A DNA stretch of 64,000 bases from Faecalibacterium sp. CAG:1138 (GTDB lineage: Bacteria > Bacillota > Clostridia > Christensenellales > CAG-917): positions 1 through 64,000 of the forward strand of contig HF988640.1 in NCBI GenBank assembly GCA_000434675.1, read 5' to 3'. The stretch's first letter is position 1; each line of letters opens with the position of its first letter. The notes under the pieces were generated by a model. It did not search any database, was not told the origin of the DNA, and was given only the letters and a program-made list of their open reading frames with translations. Positions 41,006 through 50,094 of this stretch are shown here, piece after piece. Position numbers and translations under genes: made by a program.

Positions 41006-42264
41006 GAAGCTTCAATCGTTTGTTCTGCGGTTTCGATTTTGTTTTGTGTTTCGTCGGTTTGGGCGGCTCGCTTTTGGAAGGATACGTAAAGCTCGTAGAT
41101 TTTGTCGAAGTTTTCCTTAAACACAAAGACCACTTCCGGATCGAACTGTTCGCCGCTGCACCTGATGATTTCGCGGAGAGCGGCGTCCACGGACCAGCTG
41201 TCCTTATAGCTGCGTCTTGAGGTCAGGGCGTCGAACACGTCCACCACCGCCATCATGCGGCTGTAGAGGTGGATCTGTTCTTTTTTAAGCCCCAGATAAC
41301 CATTGCCGTCCCAATGTTCGTGATGCTGTTCGGCGATAACTCTCGCAATTTGCATGATTTCGCTCGGGGAGTTTTGCAGCAGCTCCTTGCCGTAGATAAC
41401 GTGTTTTTTGACTTCCTCGAATTCTTCGGGGGTAAGCTTGCCGGGCTTGGACAGAATCTTTTCGTCAACGCCGAGCTTGCCGATGTCGTGCAGCATTGCC
41501 GCAACGGAAACGTTGTAGGCTTCCTTTTCGGGCAGGCCGAAGCCCTTGGCCAGAACGTACATATACGCACTTACGCGTTCTAAGTGCTCGCCCGTTTCTT
41601 CCGATTTGTTTTCGGCAATCTGGGCAAGGCTTTGCACGACTTCGATTTGCGTGCTTTTCAGCTCTTCAACGAGCTTGTGGTTGAAGGTGACGTATTGAAA
41701 AACGTCGGTCATCATGTTCGAAGTAATGTGAGTCAGAAGCATGATGACGCCGGTGAGAATCAGATATTCGATAAGCCGCGGCAAAAATCCGTAGAGAAGG
41801 GCGGATTTATAGCTGACTATCAGCGGATCGTCGTAAACAATCGAGAGCGGAACGCTCAGCACGTGTCCCACAAACATCGCTACCACGGTTTCTATGCTCG
41901 TAACAAGGTTCATTTGGCGGTTGAAATACAGACAGGACGCCAGAATCGGCAGCATCAACACAAGCACCATGTGCATGGATAAAAAAGCAAAACCTATCAT
42001 CACCAGAACGTTCGTCAGAGCTATCGAAACGTATTTCACCGACGGGCTCTGCACGTTCAGCACCACCGTCAACAAAAAAATCGTCAGCACCCCAACGCTC
42101 AGCACGCCGAACACTATGGAAACTTCGTCCTTGTTAAGTTTGAAGACCTCCATATAGTTCAGCAAAAACATCACGAGAAAGCCGACGAACGCGTCAAGCG
42201 CTATATAGCCGATCATCTTGTTGACCTTATATTCGTTTTTTATCAATGATTCCTTGTATTCCAT
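40990..42264 (-). CDS. Membrane HD-GYP family phosphohydrolase
   Basis: The 424-residue protein has about six membrane helices (16-185), a short coil and an HD-GYP domain (about 205-375). Metal and catalytic residues are visible: His227, the HD pair His259/Asp260 in MLHDIGKLG, His290-region KKHVIYG, and HHEHWDGNGYLG (314-325), where the GYP triplet reads GYL. Typical members hydrolyse cyclic di-GMP; the GYL change is seen in some diverged members, so activity is likely but not certain. The C-terminal 50 residues are low-complexity, rich in Gln, Thr and Glu. It stands alone on the minus strand. Confidence 0.85.
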   Translation of the reverse strand: MEYKESLIKNEYKVNKMIGYIALDAFVGFLVMFLLNYMEVFKLNKDEVSIVFGVLSVGVLTIFLLTVVLNVQSPSVKYVSIALTNVLVMIGFAFLSMHMVLVLMLPILASCLYFNRQMNLVTSIETVVAMFVGHVLSVPLSIVYDDPLIVSYKSALLYGFLPRLIEYLILTGVIMLLTHITSNMMTDVFQYVTFNHKLVEELKSTQIEVVQSLAQIAENKSEETGEHLERVSAYMYVLAKGFGLPEKEAYNVSVAAMLHDIGKLGVDEKILSKPGKLTPEEFEEVKKHVIYGKELLQNSPSEIMQIARVIAEQHHEHWDGNGYLGLKKEQIHLYSRMMAVVDVFDALTSRRSYKDSWSVDAALREIIRCSGEQFDPEVVFVFKENFDKIYELYVSFQKRAAQTDETQNKIETAEQTIEASKNDA

Positions 42265-42402
42265 ACGACCCCTCTATATGAAACCTTTATATTCATTCTA
42301 ACGCAAAACCCCCGCCAAATCAAGCGAAAAAGTCAAATTCTCCGCCCGACGCAAAAAAAGATAAAAAAAACCGCAACCTCGCCGAAAAAACCGCAAAAAC
42401 AG

Positions 42403-42431
42403 TTGACATTCTCGTTCGGATATACTAAAAT
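42403..42431 (+). promoter_or_regulatory. Promoter of tRNA-Asn
   Basis: TTGACA 42403-42408 and TAAAAT 42426-42431 with a 17-bp spacer, 18 bases before the tRNA. Confidence 0.82.
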
Positions 42432-42449
42432 GACTATGCTAAAAGATAT

Positions 42450-42525
42450 TCCTCTATAGCTCAGTCGGTAGAGCATGCGGCTGTTAACCGCAGGGTCGTT
42501 GGTTCGAGTCCAACTGGGGGAGCCA
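42450..42525 (+). tRNA. tRNA-Asn (anticodon GTT), CCA encoded
   Basis: Standard cloverleaf: acceptor TCCTCTA with TGGGGGA, D-arm GCTC/GAGC, anticodon stem GCGGC... loop CTGTTAA giving GTT, T-arm GTTGG/CCAAC around TTCGAGT, discriminator G, then encoded CCA. It has its own promoter and terminator. Its 3' 29 bases recur 202 bp downstream. Confidence 0.97.
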
Positions 42526-42532
42526 CAAAAAG

Positions 42533-42560
42533 AAGGGCACCGAAAGGATGTCCTTTTTTT
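42533..42560 (+). terminator. Terminator after tRNA-Asn
   Basis: AAGGGCAC (42533-42540) pairs imperfectly with GATGTCCTT, then seven T to 42560. Confidence 0.75.
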
Positions 42561-42698
42561 GTTGTTTACCCCTATGAACCGACGAGCCTGCGCAGGATTT
42601 TGCAAAGCAAAACCGCACAAAGGGCGCGACGCGTAAAGCCGACAACACGGTGCGTTGTCGGTAGCCAAAGCGAGCAAGGGCAATGCCCGAAGCCGGAC

Positions 42699-42727
42699 CG
42701 TTGGTTCGAGTCCAACCGGGGGAGCCA
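42699..42727 (+). repeat. Duplicated 3' end of tRNA-Asn, integration scar
   Basis: 28 of 29 bases match the T-arm to CCA of the tRNA at 42497-42525. The sequence before it does not fold as a tRNA. Such repeats are left when a tyrosine-recombinase element integrates at a tRNA 3' end and later decays or is deleted. The 200 bp between the copies contains GC-rich hairpins (CCGACAAC/GTTGTCGG) but no gene. From 42728 to 42872 only an AT-rich promoter-like stretch is seen. Confidence 0.8.
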
Positions 42728-42872
42728 TGACTTATTTATAGGGCGCGAAATAAACTTCGCGCCCTATTTTGACGCCTTTTGGGCGGATATAGTTAAATTA
42801 TTATTTAGAAGTTTACAAACAAACAAATAAATGATAAAATCAAAAATAAGATTGTGAAATGACGTAAAAGAT

Positions 42873-43163
42873 TTGGTTTACGCTTGCAAAAAGCAGGTAG
42901 GCGGTATAAAATATACTTATCGAAGAAACATCATAAAGATAAAGCAGAGTTGTTTCGGAGATAATCCGAGCAAATTGTATAAATTCTATTACGTAAGAAA
43001 CGACGTTTTGGAAAACGGCTATTTCGCAAAAGGCTCAGTCTGGATTTTTGAAATTCGCTATGAATTTGATGCTGATTCCAACGGATACAAATTCAAACTG
43101 TTTATCGAAAGCGCCGATTCCACCAGCAACGGGGTTTATAAGAATTACTATAAAATAGGATAA
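42873..43163 (+). CDS. Hypothetical protein, possibly a remnant
   Basis: A 96-codon frame from a TTG without a clear ribosome site. The C-terminal two thirds (KLYKFYYVRNDVLENGYFAK, FEIRYEFDADSN, KNYYKIG) looks protein-like; the first 30 residues are Lys/Arg/Cys-rich and less convincing. A TTTACA-17-TAAAAT promoter lies upstream near 42813-42841, and a stop codon falls just before the frame, so this may be a 5'-decayed gene. It follows the tRNA-Asn scar and could be a leftover of the lost element. No family recognised. Confidence 0.4.
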   Translation: MVYACKKQVGGIKYTYRRNIIKIKQSCFGDNPSKLYKFYYVRNDVLENGYFAKGSVWIFEIRYEFDADSNGYKFKLFIESADSTSNGVYKNYYKIG

Positions 43164-43230
43164 AAGTTTTGCTCTTTTTGCCTAAACAAGGGCAAAAGAG
43201 CTCGGCAGTCCGCGCAAAAACGGAGGAACA

Positions 43231-43530
43231 ATGAACGATAAGTTGACGATTATAGTTCGCTATACGACGAAAAGCGGTCTTGCCAAGACTTTTTCTGATG
43301 AGGTTCTGAAACTTGGAATTTTGCCCGAAATAAGAAAAGAGGACGGTTGCGAGGAATACTCTTACTATCTGTCCGCCGAAAATCCGTCCGAGGTCGTGCT
43401 TTTGGAAAGGTGGGCGTCGGAAGAAAAGCAAATTGCGCATTTAGCGGGCAAAGCAATGGAAAAACTGAGGCTCGTGAAGGACGAGTACGTTGTTTCGCAG
43501 ACAGTCGAAAAATTTAATATCCGAAAATAA
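43231..43530 (+). CDS. Antibiotic biosynthesis monooxygenase (ABM) family protein
   Basis: A 99-residue dimeric alpha-beta barrel protein of the ABM/YgiN type: LTIIVRYTTKSGLAKTFSDE, EDGCEEYSYYLSAENPSEVV and LLERWASEEKQIAHLAG match the family strands, the WxxxEA-like helix and the final strand. Members act as quinol or polyketide monooxygenases, or bind small aromatic ligands, without cofactors. GGAGGA precedes the ATG. It is a single-gene unit with its own terminator. Confidence 0.83.
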   Translation: MNDKLTIIVRYTTKSGLAKTFSDEVLKLGILPEIRKEDGCEEYSYYLSAENPSEVVLLERWASEEKQIAHLAGKAMEKLRLVKDEYVVSQTVEKFNIRK

Positions 43531-43533
43531 GAA

Positions 43534-43555
43534 ACCGCCGGAAAGGCGGTTTTTT
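43534..43555 (+). terminator. Terminator after the ABM gene
   Basis: ACCGCC (43534-43539) pairs with GGCGGT (43545-43550), then T run. Confidence 0.87.
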
Positions 43556-43565
43556 GCAAGCGTTT

Positions 43566-44087
43566 TTATTTATCTTCGGAATCGGTTTCGACTGTTTTTT
43601 CCGCGTCGGTTTGTTCGGAAGATTCTTCCTGCTCGGTGGATTCTTCCTGAGGTTCCTCTCGGTGTTTTTCGGCGGTGTCGATGCTGCCTTTGAAAACGAA
43701 GAAGCGTTGATAGAAATATTCCAGAACCAGATTAAGCACCATGAAAATGGCTTCGATAAGATATTCGTTCCAGCCCTTGCCGCTCAAAAACTTGGTGCAA
43801 AGCGCGGACACAGGGGAGAATACCGCGTAAAACGCCGCCACTTTGAGCATCGCGATAGGCACGTTTGCGGCCGATTTGAAGGTGAATTTGCGGTTGAAGG
43901 TGAAGTTCCAGATAACCGACAAAATCAGCGAAATGAGGTTTGAAAGCCAGGTAAGTTTGTGCTCGTTGTCCCAGTGAAAAACTTCCACCATGAGGGTGTA
44001 GCTTAAAATCTGAATGACGCCCGCGCTGACAGAAAACAGTGTAAATTTGAGAGTTCTTAGAAGTTCTTGTTTTTCTTCTTTTTCCAT
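43566..44087 (-). CDS. GtrA family membrane protein
   Basis: A 173-residue protein with four membrane helices (about 12-135) of the GtrA type: LKFTLFSVSAGVIQILSYTL, LSNLISLILSVIWNFTFNRK and FTFKSAANVP, with the conserved NFxxNRxFTF. GtrA proteins help move lipid-linked sugars across the membrane for surface polymers. The last 40 residues form a Glu/Ser/Thr-rich acidic tail, unusual for the family. GGAGG precedes the start at 44087. No glycosyltransferase is beside it, so the partner lies elsewhere. Confidence 0.85.
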   Translation of the reverse strand: MEKEEKQELLRTLKFTLFSVSAGVIQILSYTLMVEVFHWDNEHKLTWLSNLISLILSVIWNFTFNRKFTFKSAANVPIAMLKVAAFYAVFSPVSALCTKFLSGKGWNEYLIEAIFMVLNLVLEYFYQRFFVFKGSIDTAEKHREEPQEESTEQEESSEQTDAEKTVETDSEDK

Positions 44088-44300
44088 AATGACCTCCGTT
44101 AATAGATACATTATAGTTTGTTTCTTCAAAAAAGTCAACGTGGCGAAAAATGTTTTTTTGGTTTTCGAAAAATTGCAAATCGGCAAAATGCGCGGTTTAT
44201 TGTGAAAAACAGAAATAAAAACGCTGCGTTTGGGTTTTTGTCGGAAATTTTAACAAAAAAGCCGTTTTTTAAAAAGCGGAAAACGCCGTTTATCATTTCG

Positions 44301-44329
44301 TTGCTTTTGGCGAAAATAAGTGGTATAAT
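44301..44329 (+). promoter_or_regulatory. Promoter of the wHTH-TM/uvrB operon
   Basis: TTGCTT 44301-44306 and TATAAT 44324-44329 with a 17-bp spacer; a second TATAAT overlaps just after. It probably drives the five genes up to 50078. Confidence 0.8.
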
Positions 44330-44356
44330 ATATAATCATATATGCGGAGGGTTCAA

Positions 44357-44812
44357 ATGATAGGCGGAAAAACATTTGCCGTTCTGAAAGCGGTCGTGGA
44401 GCTTTCGGGCGGAACGTTCAAGGTTCTCGACGCGGACGACATCATCGAAAAGGTCGAAGGGGAGAAACCACAGAAGCTGGAGCTTTCGGGCATAATCAAA
44501 AGTCTGGCCGAGCAGGGGCTCGTGAAAGTGAAAACGGCTTCCACCGAAACTTACTGCATACAAAGCCTCACCCGCGCGACGCTTGTTTTGGAGGGCAAGG
44601 ACGAAACGGCGCATTCGCCAAAGGAAATTTCGACCGAGCAGGAAACCGTACGGCCGAAAACCGAAGAAACGGGCAGGTTCAGAACCGCAACGGTGGTGGA
44701 GCTTGAAAAAGTTAAGGGGCTTATAAAAAGAGCCGCGTTTTTCGGCGCGCTGATCGGAGGCGCCCTCGTCGGAGGACTTTTGATAGTTCTTTTCAAACTT
44801 ATCGTAAAATAA
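44357..44812 (+). CDS. Winged-helix-like protein with C-terminal membrane anchor (first)
   Basis: A 151-residue protein: the first 75 residues alternate helices and a beta-hairpin like a winged helix (GKTFAVLKAVVELSGG, KLELSGIIKSLAEQG, LVKVKTASTETYC), a polar linker (80-120) rich in Glu/Thr, and one membrane segment near the end (FFGALIGGALVGGLLIVLF). The start at 44357 follows GGAGG; a frame five codons longer lacks it. The next gene has the same plan, so the pair probably works together. Function unknown; the operon continues into uvrB-uvrA. Confidence 0.7.
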   Translation: MIGGKTFAVLKAVVELSGGTFKVLDADDIIEKVEGEKPQKLELSGIIKSLAEQGLVKVKTASTETYCIQSLTRATLVLEGKDETAHSPKEISTEQETVRPKTEETGRFRTATVVELEKVKGLIKRAAFFGALIGGALVGGLLIVLFKLIVK

Positions 44813-44824
44813 CCGAGGTGCAAA

Positions 44825-45244
44825 ATGTTCGCAAAACGGGACGAACTTAAAAACGACTACATCAAAAACGAATTGACCAAAAAGGAAAAGGCCGTTATGT
44901 GGGCCATCTTTAACGCTGCCGAAAACGGCGACGGAGTGGCGATTCTGAAACCCGTTGACATTTTGCGGGCGATTCCGTTTAAGATAGAGTTTGCAAAAGA
45001 GGAACTGGAGCCGACGCTTAAGGCTCTGGAGCTGGACGAATATATCGACTTCGTGCAGGCCGACAAGGACGGCGAAAAAAACTATTGCGTCAACCTTAAA
45101 AACAAAGGCCTCAACTTTGCCAGGACGGAAGCTATGGTCAAGCGCAGTTTGCGGCGCAAGATTCTGTTCACAATACTTTTTGCCATTCTCGGCGCGACGA
45201 TATCCATGCTTTGGAAGTTCGTTTTGAGCAAATATTTCGGATGA
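44825..45244 (+). CDS. Winged-helix-like protein with C-terminal membrane anchor (second)
   Basis: A 139-residue protein with an N-terminal helical segment (DELKNDYIKNELTKKEKAVM), a helix-strand part (PTLKALELDEYIDFVQADKD) compatible with a winged helix, and one C-terminal membrane helix (ILFTILFAILGATISMLWKF). It follows the preceding gene by 12 bases and its stop overlaps the uvrB start (ATGATG/TGA). The tail-anchored layout repeats that of its neighbour. No recognised family; a link to DNA repair is suggested only by the operon. Confidence 0.7.
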   Translation: MFAKRDELKNDYIKNELTKKEKAVMWAIFNAAENGDGVAILKPVDILRAIPFKIEFAKEELEPTLKALELDEYIDFVQADKDGEKNYCVNLKNKGLNFARTEAMVKRSLRRKILFTILFAILGATISMLWKFVLSKYFG

Positions 45245-47202
45245 TGGACAGATTTATTCTAAAAAGCAAATACAAGCCTTGCGGCGATCAACCGCAAGCA
45301 ATCGAATCGTTGACGGAAGGGCTTAACGACGGACTGAGGACACAGGTTCTGTTGGGCGTTACGGGTTCGGGAAAAACCTTCACTATGGCAAACGTTATCG
45401 CTAACGTGCAAAGGCCTGCGCTGGTCATAGCGCACAACAAGACTCTGGCGGCTCAACTCTGCAACGAATTTCGGGAGTTTTTTCCCGAAAACCGTGTGGA
45501 GTTTTTTGTATCTTATTACGACTATTATCAGCCGGAAGCGTACATTCCCCGTTCCGACACCTACATCGAAAAAGAACTGCAGATAAACGACGAAATCGAC
45601 AAGCTGCGCCACTCGGCAACCTCCAGTCTTTGCGAAAGAAGGGACGTTATAGTGGTGGCGTCGGTAAGCTGTATTTACGGTTTGGGCGGGCCGGTGGAAT
45701 ACTACAATCAGGCGGTGTCGCTAAGGCCGGGTATGGAAATCGACCGCGACGAACTGGCGATGAAACTTGTTTCCATTCAGTATAAAAGGGCCGACCTCGA
45801 TTTTGTGAGGGCCACTTTCAGAATGCGCGGCGACGTTATGGACATTTTTCCTGCGTCCAACAGCGAAATTGCCATAAGGGTGGAATTTTTCGGCGACGAA
45901 GTGGAAAGAATTTCCGAAATCGACAGCTTCAGCGGCCGAGCGATTTCCACGCTCGAGCACGCCGTCATTTTCCCTGCAACGCACTACGTCATCGGCGACG
46001 ACAAGCTGGAGGACGCCTTGAAGGTCATTCTGAAGGATAAGGACGAGCAGGTGCGCGCTTTCACCGAGGCGGGCAAGCTTATCGAAGCGCAACGCATCGG
46101 CGAACGCGTCAGCTACGACGTCGAAATGATAAAGGAAATCGGCTATTGCAGCGGCATAGAAAACTACAGCCGCTATTTCGACGGACGCGCTCCGGGCCAG
46201 CCGCCGTACACGCTTTTAAGCTTTTTCCCGAAAGATTTCGTAACGTTTATCGACGAATCTCACATTACGATTCCGCAGATTCGCGCCATGTATAACGGCG
46301 ACAGAAGCCGCAAGGTCAACCTCGTGGAGTACGGCTTCCGTCTTCCGGCGGCCTATGACAACAGGCCGCTCACCTTCGAGGAATTCGACGAAAGAGTCGG
46401 TCAGCTTATATGCACTTCGGCAACCCCCGGGCCGTACGAAATGGAACAGGCGGACAACGTCGTCGAACAGCTTATAAGGCCTACGGGGCTTATCGATCCG
46501 GAAATTTCGGTGAGGCCGGTGAAGGGACAGATCGACGACCTTATCGGCGAAATCAACGCCGTCACGGAAAAGGGCGGCAGAGTTCTGGTTACGACGCTCA
46601 CCAAAAAAATGGCGGAAAATCTGACGGACTTTTTGAAGGAAAACGGCATCAAAGTCAAGTATATGCACTCGGAAATCGTTACGCTCGAGAGGGTGGAAAT
46701 CATCGGCGAATTAAGAAGAGGCGAGTTTGACGTTCTTGTCGGCATAAACCTTTTGAGGGAAGGGCTGGACCTTCCGGAAGTCAGGCTCGTGGCCATACTC
46801 GACGCGGACAAGGAAGGATTTTTGCGTTCGGACACCGCGCTCATTCAGACCATAGGCCGCGCCGCAAGAAACGTGGACGGCAAAGTTATAATGTACGCCG
46901 ACAACGTCACCGGCAGCATGCAGCGCGCAATAAGCGAAACCAATCGCCGCCGCAAGATTCAGTCGGAGTACAACAAGGCGCACGGCATCACGCCTAAATC
47001 TGTCGAAAAGGAAATCGTCAACACCATCGAAATCACCAAAAAGATAGATGAAACGCCGAAAACGCCTGTTAAAAACATCGCTTATGAGATTGAGCGCCTG
47101 AAAGCTCTGATGCAAATCGCCAGCGACGCGCTGGATTTCGAACGCGCAATCGTGCTCAGGGACGAAATTCAAAAACTTAAAAAACAACTGAAAAAGGACT
47201 GA
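45241..47202 (+). CDS. uvrB: Excinuclease ABC subunit B
   Basis: UvrB verifies DNA damage handed over by UvrA and recruits UvrC in nucleotide excision repair. The 653-residue helicase-like protein has Walker A GVTGSGKTF (39-47), the damage-probing beta-hairpin YYDYYQPEAYIPRSDTYIEK, Walker B FIDESHIT, motif V-VI segments GINLLREGLDLPEV and QTIGRAARN, and a C-terminal UVR motif (ERAIVLRDEIQKLKKQL) for UvrC. The start overlaps the stop of the upstream gene; 45241 or 45244 are both possible (MMDRF). uvrA follows 17 bases later. Confidence 0.97.
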   Translation: MMDRFILKSKYKPCGDQPQAIESLTEGLNDGLRTQVLLGVTGSGKTFTMANVIANVQRPALVIAHNKTLAAQLCNEFREFFPENRVEFFVSYYDYYQPEAYIPRSDTYIEKELQINDEIDKLRHSATSSLCERRDVIVVASVSCIYGLGGPVEYYNQAVSLRPGMEIDRDELAMKLVSIQYKRADLDFVRATFRMRGDVMDIFPASNSEIAIRVEFFGDEVERISEIDSFSGRAISTLEHAVIFPATHYVIGDDKLEDALKVILKDKDEQVRAFTEAGKLIEAQRIGERVSYDVEMIKEIGYCSGIENYSRYFDGRAPGQPPYTLLSFFPKDFVTFIDESHITIPQIRAMYNGDRSRKVNLVEYGFRLPAAYDNRPLTFEEFDERVGQLICTSATPGPYEMEQADNVVEQLIRPTGLIDPEISVRPVKGQIDDLIGEINAVTEKGGRVLVTTLTKKMAENLTDFLKENGIKVKYMHSEIVTLERVEIIGELRRGEFDVLVGINLLREGLDLPEVRLVAILDADKEGFLRSDTALIQTIGRAARNVDGKVIMYADNVTGSMQRAISETNRRRKIQSEYNKAHGITPKSVEKEIVNTIEITKKIDETPKTPVKNIAYEIERLKALMQIASDALDFERAIVLRDEIQKLKKQLKKD

Positions 47203-47219
47203 AAAGTCATAAGTTACAT

Positions 47220-50078
47220 ATGGGAAACATCACAATCAAAGGAGCAAACGAAAACAACCTCAAAAACGTGGATCTGACCATTCCGAGAGGGAAACTGGTG
47301 GTTTTCACGGGGCTTTCGGGAAGCGGAAAAAGCTCTTTGGCTTTCGACACCATTTTTGCCGAGGGACAAAGAAGATATATGGAAAGTCTGTCCAGCTATG
47401 CCCGTCAGTTTCTGGGGCAGATGGAAAAGCCTAACGTCGAGATGATCGACGGTCTTTCGCCTGCAATCGCGATAGATCAGAAGACCACGTCGCACAACCC
47501 TCGTTCGACCGTGGGCACCGTTACCGAAATTTACGATTATCTCCGTCTTTTATACGCGCGCGTAGGCACGCCGCACTGCCCGAAATGCGGCAGAGTCATC
47601 GAAAAACAGTCGGTGGACGTTATATGCGACAAAATCCTTAAAAGCCAAAAAGGCAAAGTCATAGTTATGGCGCCGGTGGTCAGGGGCAGAAAGGGCGAAT
47701 ACGTCAAGCAGATCGAAAGCTACAAAAAAGCGGGCTACACCCGAGTCAGAATCGACGGCATTGACTACACTTTGGACGAAGAACTGCCGAAGCTTGAAAA
47801 AAACGTCAAGCACACGATAAGCGTCGTCGTGGACAGGCTCGTCATAAAGGAAGGCGTGGAAAGGCGACTCACCGACAGCTTGGAGCTTGCCCTAAAGCTT
47901 GCCGAAGGGCTGGTTACGGTTGACGTTGATGGCACGGAATCGCTTTATTCCACAAACTACAGCTGCCCGGATTGCGACATAAGCATAGAGGAACTTTCTC
48001 CTCGCTCGTTCAGCTTCAACAATCCTTACGGAGCCTGTCCGGAATGTCTGGGACTGGGCTACAAATGCGTCATCGACACGGCCAAACTGGTCAAGGACGA
48101 CAATCTTTCCATCGACGAAGGCGCTCTTGCGCCTGCAACCAACTGGGGCGTCGACGTTTCGCAAAGCTTCAACAGAACCATAAAAGCCATGGCCGACAAG
48201 TACGGGTTTTCGACGTCCGTGCCGTTCAAGGATTTGCCGAAAGAGGCCAAAAAAATGATTTTCTACGGCAACGACGGCGAGGAACTGGAAATCTTTTTCA
48301 GCCTTTACAGCAAAAAGACTTCCTATAAGGCGTCGTTCGACGGCATCGTGCCTATTCTGGAGCGCAGATATAAGGAAACCACTTCCGAAATGATGAAGGC
48401 CGAGCTTGACAAGCTTATGGTGGAAACCGACTGCGACGTCTGCCACGGCAAACGCCTCAAAAAGGAAGTGCTGGCAGTCACCGTCGGCGGAAAAAACATC
48501 ATAGAGCTGACGGATATGTCGGTGGTGAAAATTGCGGAGTTTTTCAAAAATCTTTCGCTCACCGAACAGCAGCAGATTATCGCAAAACAAATTATAAAGG
48601 AAATCACCGCAAGGTTGAACTTTCTGATAAACGTCGGGCTTGATTACCTGACGCTGTCCAGAACCTCCATGACGCTGTCCGGCGGCGAAAGCCAGAGAAT
48701 AAGACTGGCCACGCAGATAGGCAGCGGCCTTACCGGCGTATTGTATATTCTGGACGAGCCGAGCATAGGCCTGCATCAAAAAGACAACAGCAAATTGCTT
48801 GCTTCTCTCAAAGGACTTAGAGATCTCGACAACACGCTTATCGTCGTCGAGCACGACGAGGAAACCATTCGTTCCGCAGATTTTATCGTTGACGTCGGCC
48901 CGGGCGCGGGCATTCACGGCGGCAACATCGTGGCGACGGGAAGCGTCGAAGATATTATAAATTGTAAGGAATCGATAACCGGAAAATATCTTTCCGGCGA
49001 ACTTAAAATCGAAGTTCCTAAAAAACGCAAGGCTCCCGACGGCAGGTATCTGGTCGTTAAAGGCGCAAAACAGAACAACCTCAAAAACGTGGACGTCAAA
49101 ATCCCGGTGGGGCTTTTCACCTGCATAACGGGCGTTTCGGGAAGCGGCAAAAGCAGTCTGGTGAACGAAATAATTTATCCGCGCGTGGCAAACGCGATCA
49201 ACAGATCTTCGCTTACTGAAGGCAAGGCCGACGGCGTGGAAGGTCTTGAATATTTCGACAAGGTCATTTCCATCGATCAGTCGCCGATAGGCAGAACGCC
49301 GCGCAGCAACCCTGCGACCTATACGGGAGTGTTCACCGCGATAAGAGAGCTTTTTGCGGCAACTCCCGACAGCAAGGCGAGAGGTTACAAGGCGGGGCGT
49401 TACAGCTTCAATATTGCGGGAGGCAGATGCGAAAGCTGCTCGGGCGACGGCATAATCAGAATAGCCATGCACTTTTTGGCCGACGTTTACGTTCCTTGCG
49501 AGGTCTGCCACGGCAAACGTTACAACAGGGAGACGCTGGAAGTCAAATATAAGGGCAAAAACATCTTCGAGGTGCTGGATATGACGGTGGAAGAGGCCTG
49601 CGACTTTTTCAGAAACATTCCGTCGGTTTACAACAAAATCAAAACTCTTAAAGACGTGGGACTCGGGTATATCAAGCTCGGACAGTCGTCCACCACGCTT
49701 TCGGGCGGCGAAGCGCAGAGGGTAAAACTCGCAACCGAGCTTTCAAAGCGCAGCACGGGTAAGACGTTGTATATTCTGGACGAGCCGACCACCGGCCTTC
49801 ACAGCGACGACGTTTCGAGGCTTGTGGATATTCTCAAAAAGTTCTCCGAAAACGGAAACACGGTGCTGGTGATAGAGCACAACCTCGACGTCATAAAAGT
49901 GGCGGATTATATCGTCGATCTCGGCCCTGACGGAGGGGACAGAGGCGGCAATATCGTGGGCGTCGGCACGCCTGAAGAAATTGCCGAAATCGAAAGCAGT
50001 TATACGGGCGAATACCTGAAACCGCTTTTGCAAAAAAATAGCGACAACAAAACACGGCCGATTTTCGACCAAAGATAA
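47220..50078 (+). CDS. uvrA: Excinuclease ABC subunit A
   Basis: UvrA finds DNA lesions and loads UvrB. The 952-residue protein carries two ABC ATPase modules: Walker A GLSGSGKSSLAF (31-42) and GVSGSGKSSLVNE (near 637), signatures LSGGESQRIRLA and LSGGEAQRVKLA. Two zinc modules are visible: CPKCGRVIEK near 119 with a second CPDCD/CPEC set, and CESCSGDGIIRIAM with CEVCHGKRYN. Length is typical. It forms the uvrB-uvrA operon with two tail-anchored genes upstream and a secreted protein 16 bases downstream. Confidence 0.97.
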   Translation: MGNITIKGANENNLKNVDLTIPRGKLVVFTGLSGSGKSSLAFDTIFAEGQRRYMESLSSYARQFLGQMEKPNVEMIDGLSPAIAIDQKTTSHNPRSTVGTVTEIYDYLRLLYARVGTPHCPKCGRVIEKQSVDVICDKILKSQKGKVIVMAPVVRGRKGEYVKQIESYKKAGYTRVRIDGIDYTLDEELPKLEKNVKHTISVVVDRLVIKEGVERRLTDSLELALKLAEGLVTVDVDGTESLYSTNYSCPDCDISIEELSPRSFSFNNPYGACPECLGLGYKCVIDTAKLVKDDNLSIDEGALAPATNWGVDVSQSFNRTIKAMADKYGFSTSVPFKDLPKEAKKMIFYGNDGEELEIFFSLYSKKTSYKASFDGIVPILERRYKETTSEMMKAELDKLMVETDCDVCHGKRLKKEVLAVTVGGKNIIELTDMSVVKIAEFFKNLSLTEQQQIIAKQIIKEITARLNFLINVGLDYLTLSRTSMTLSGGESQRIRLATQIGSGLTGVLYILDEPSIGLHQKDNSKLLASLKGLRDLDNTLIVVEHDEETIRSADFIVDVGPGAGIHGGNIVATGSVEDIINCKESITGKYLSGELKIEVPKKRKAPDGRYLVVKGAKQNNLKNVDVKIPVGLFTCITGVSGSGKSSLVNEIIYPRVANAINRSSLTEGKADGVEGLEYFDKVISIDQSPIGRTPRSNPATYTGVFTAIRELFAATPDSKARGYKAGRYSFNIAGGRCESCSGDGIIRIAMHFLADVYVPCEVCHGKRYNRETLEVKYKGKNIFEVLDMTVEEACDFFRNIPSVYNKIKTLKDVGLGYIKLGQSSTTLSGGEAQRVKLATELSKRSTGKTLYILDEPTTGLHSDDVSRLVDILKKFSENGNTVLVIEHNLDVIKVADYIVDLGPDGGDRGGNIVGVGTPEEIAEIESSYTGEYLKPLLQKNSDNKTRPIFDQR

Positions 50079-50094
50079 GAGGGAGGATTTACAA

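Noticed and set aside
42630..42727. A second tRNA ending in the duplicated 3' arm
   Set aside because: Upstream bases form no acceptor 5' strand, D-arm or anticodon arm consistent with a tRNA.
42333..42728. A 131-codon minus-strand frame across tRNA-Asn and the repeat
   Set aside because: It is antisense to the tRNA and carries the well-known spurious translations of tRNA antisense strands; no ribosome site.
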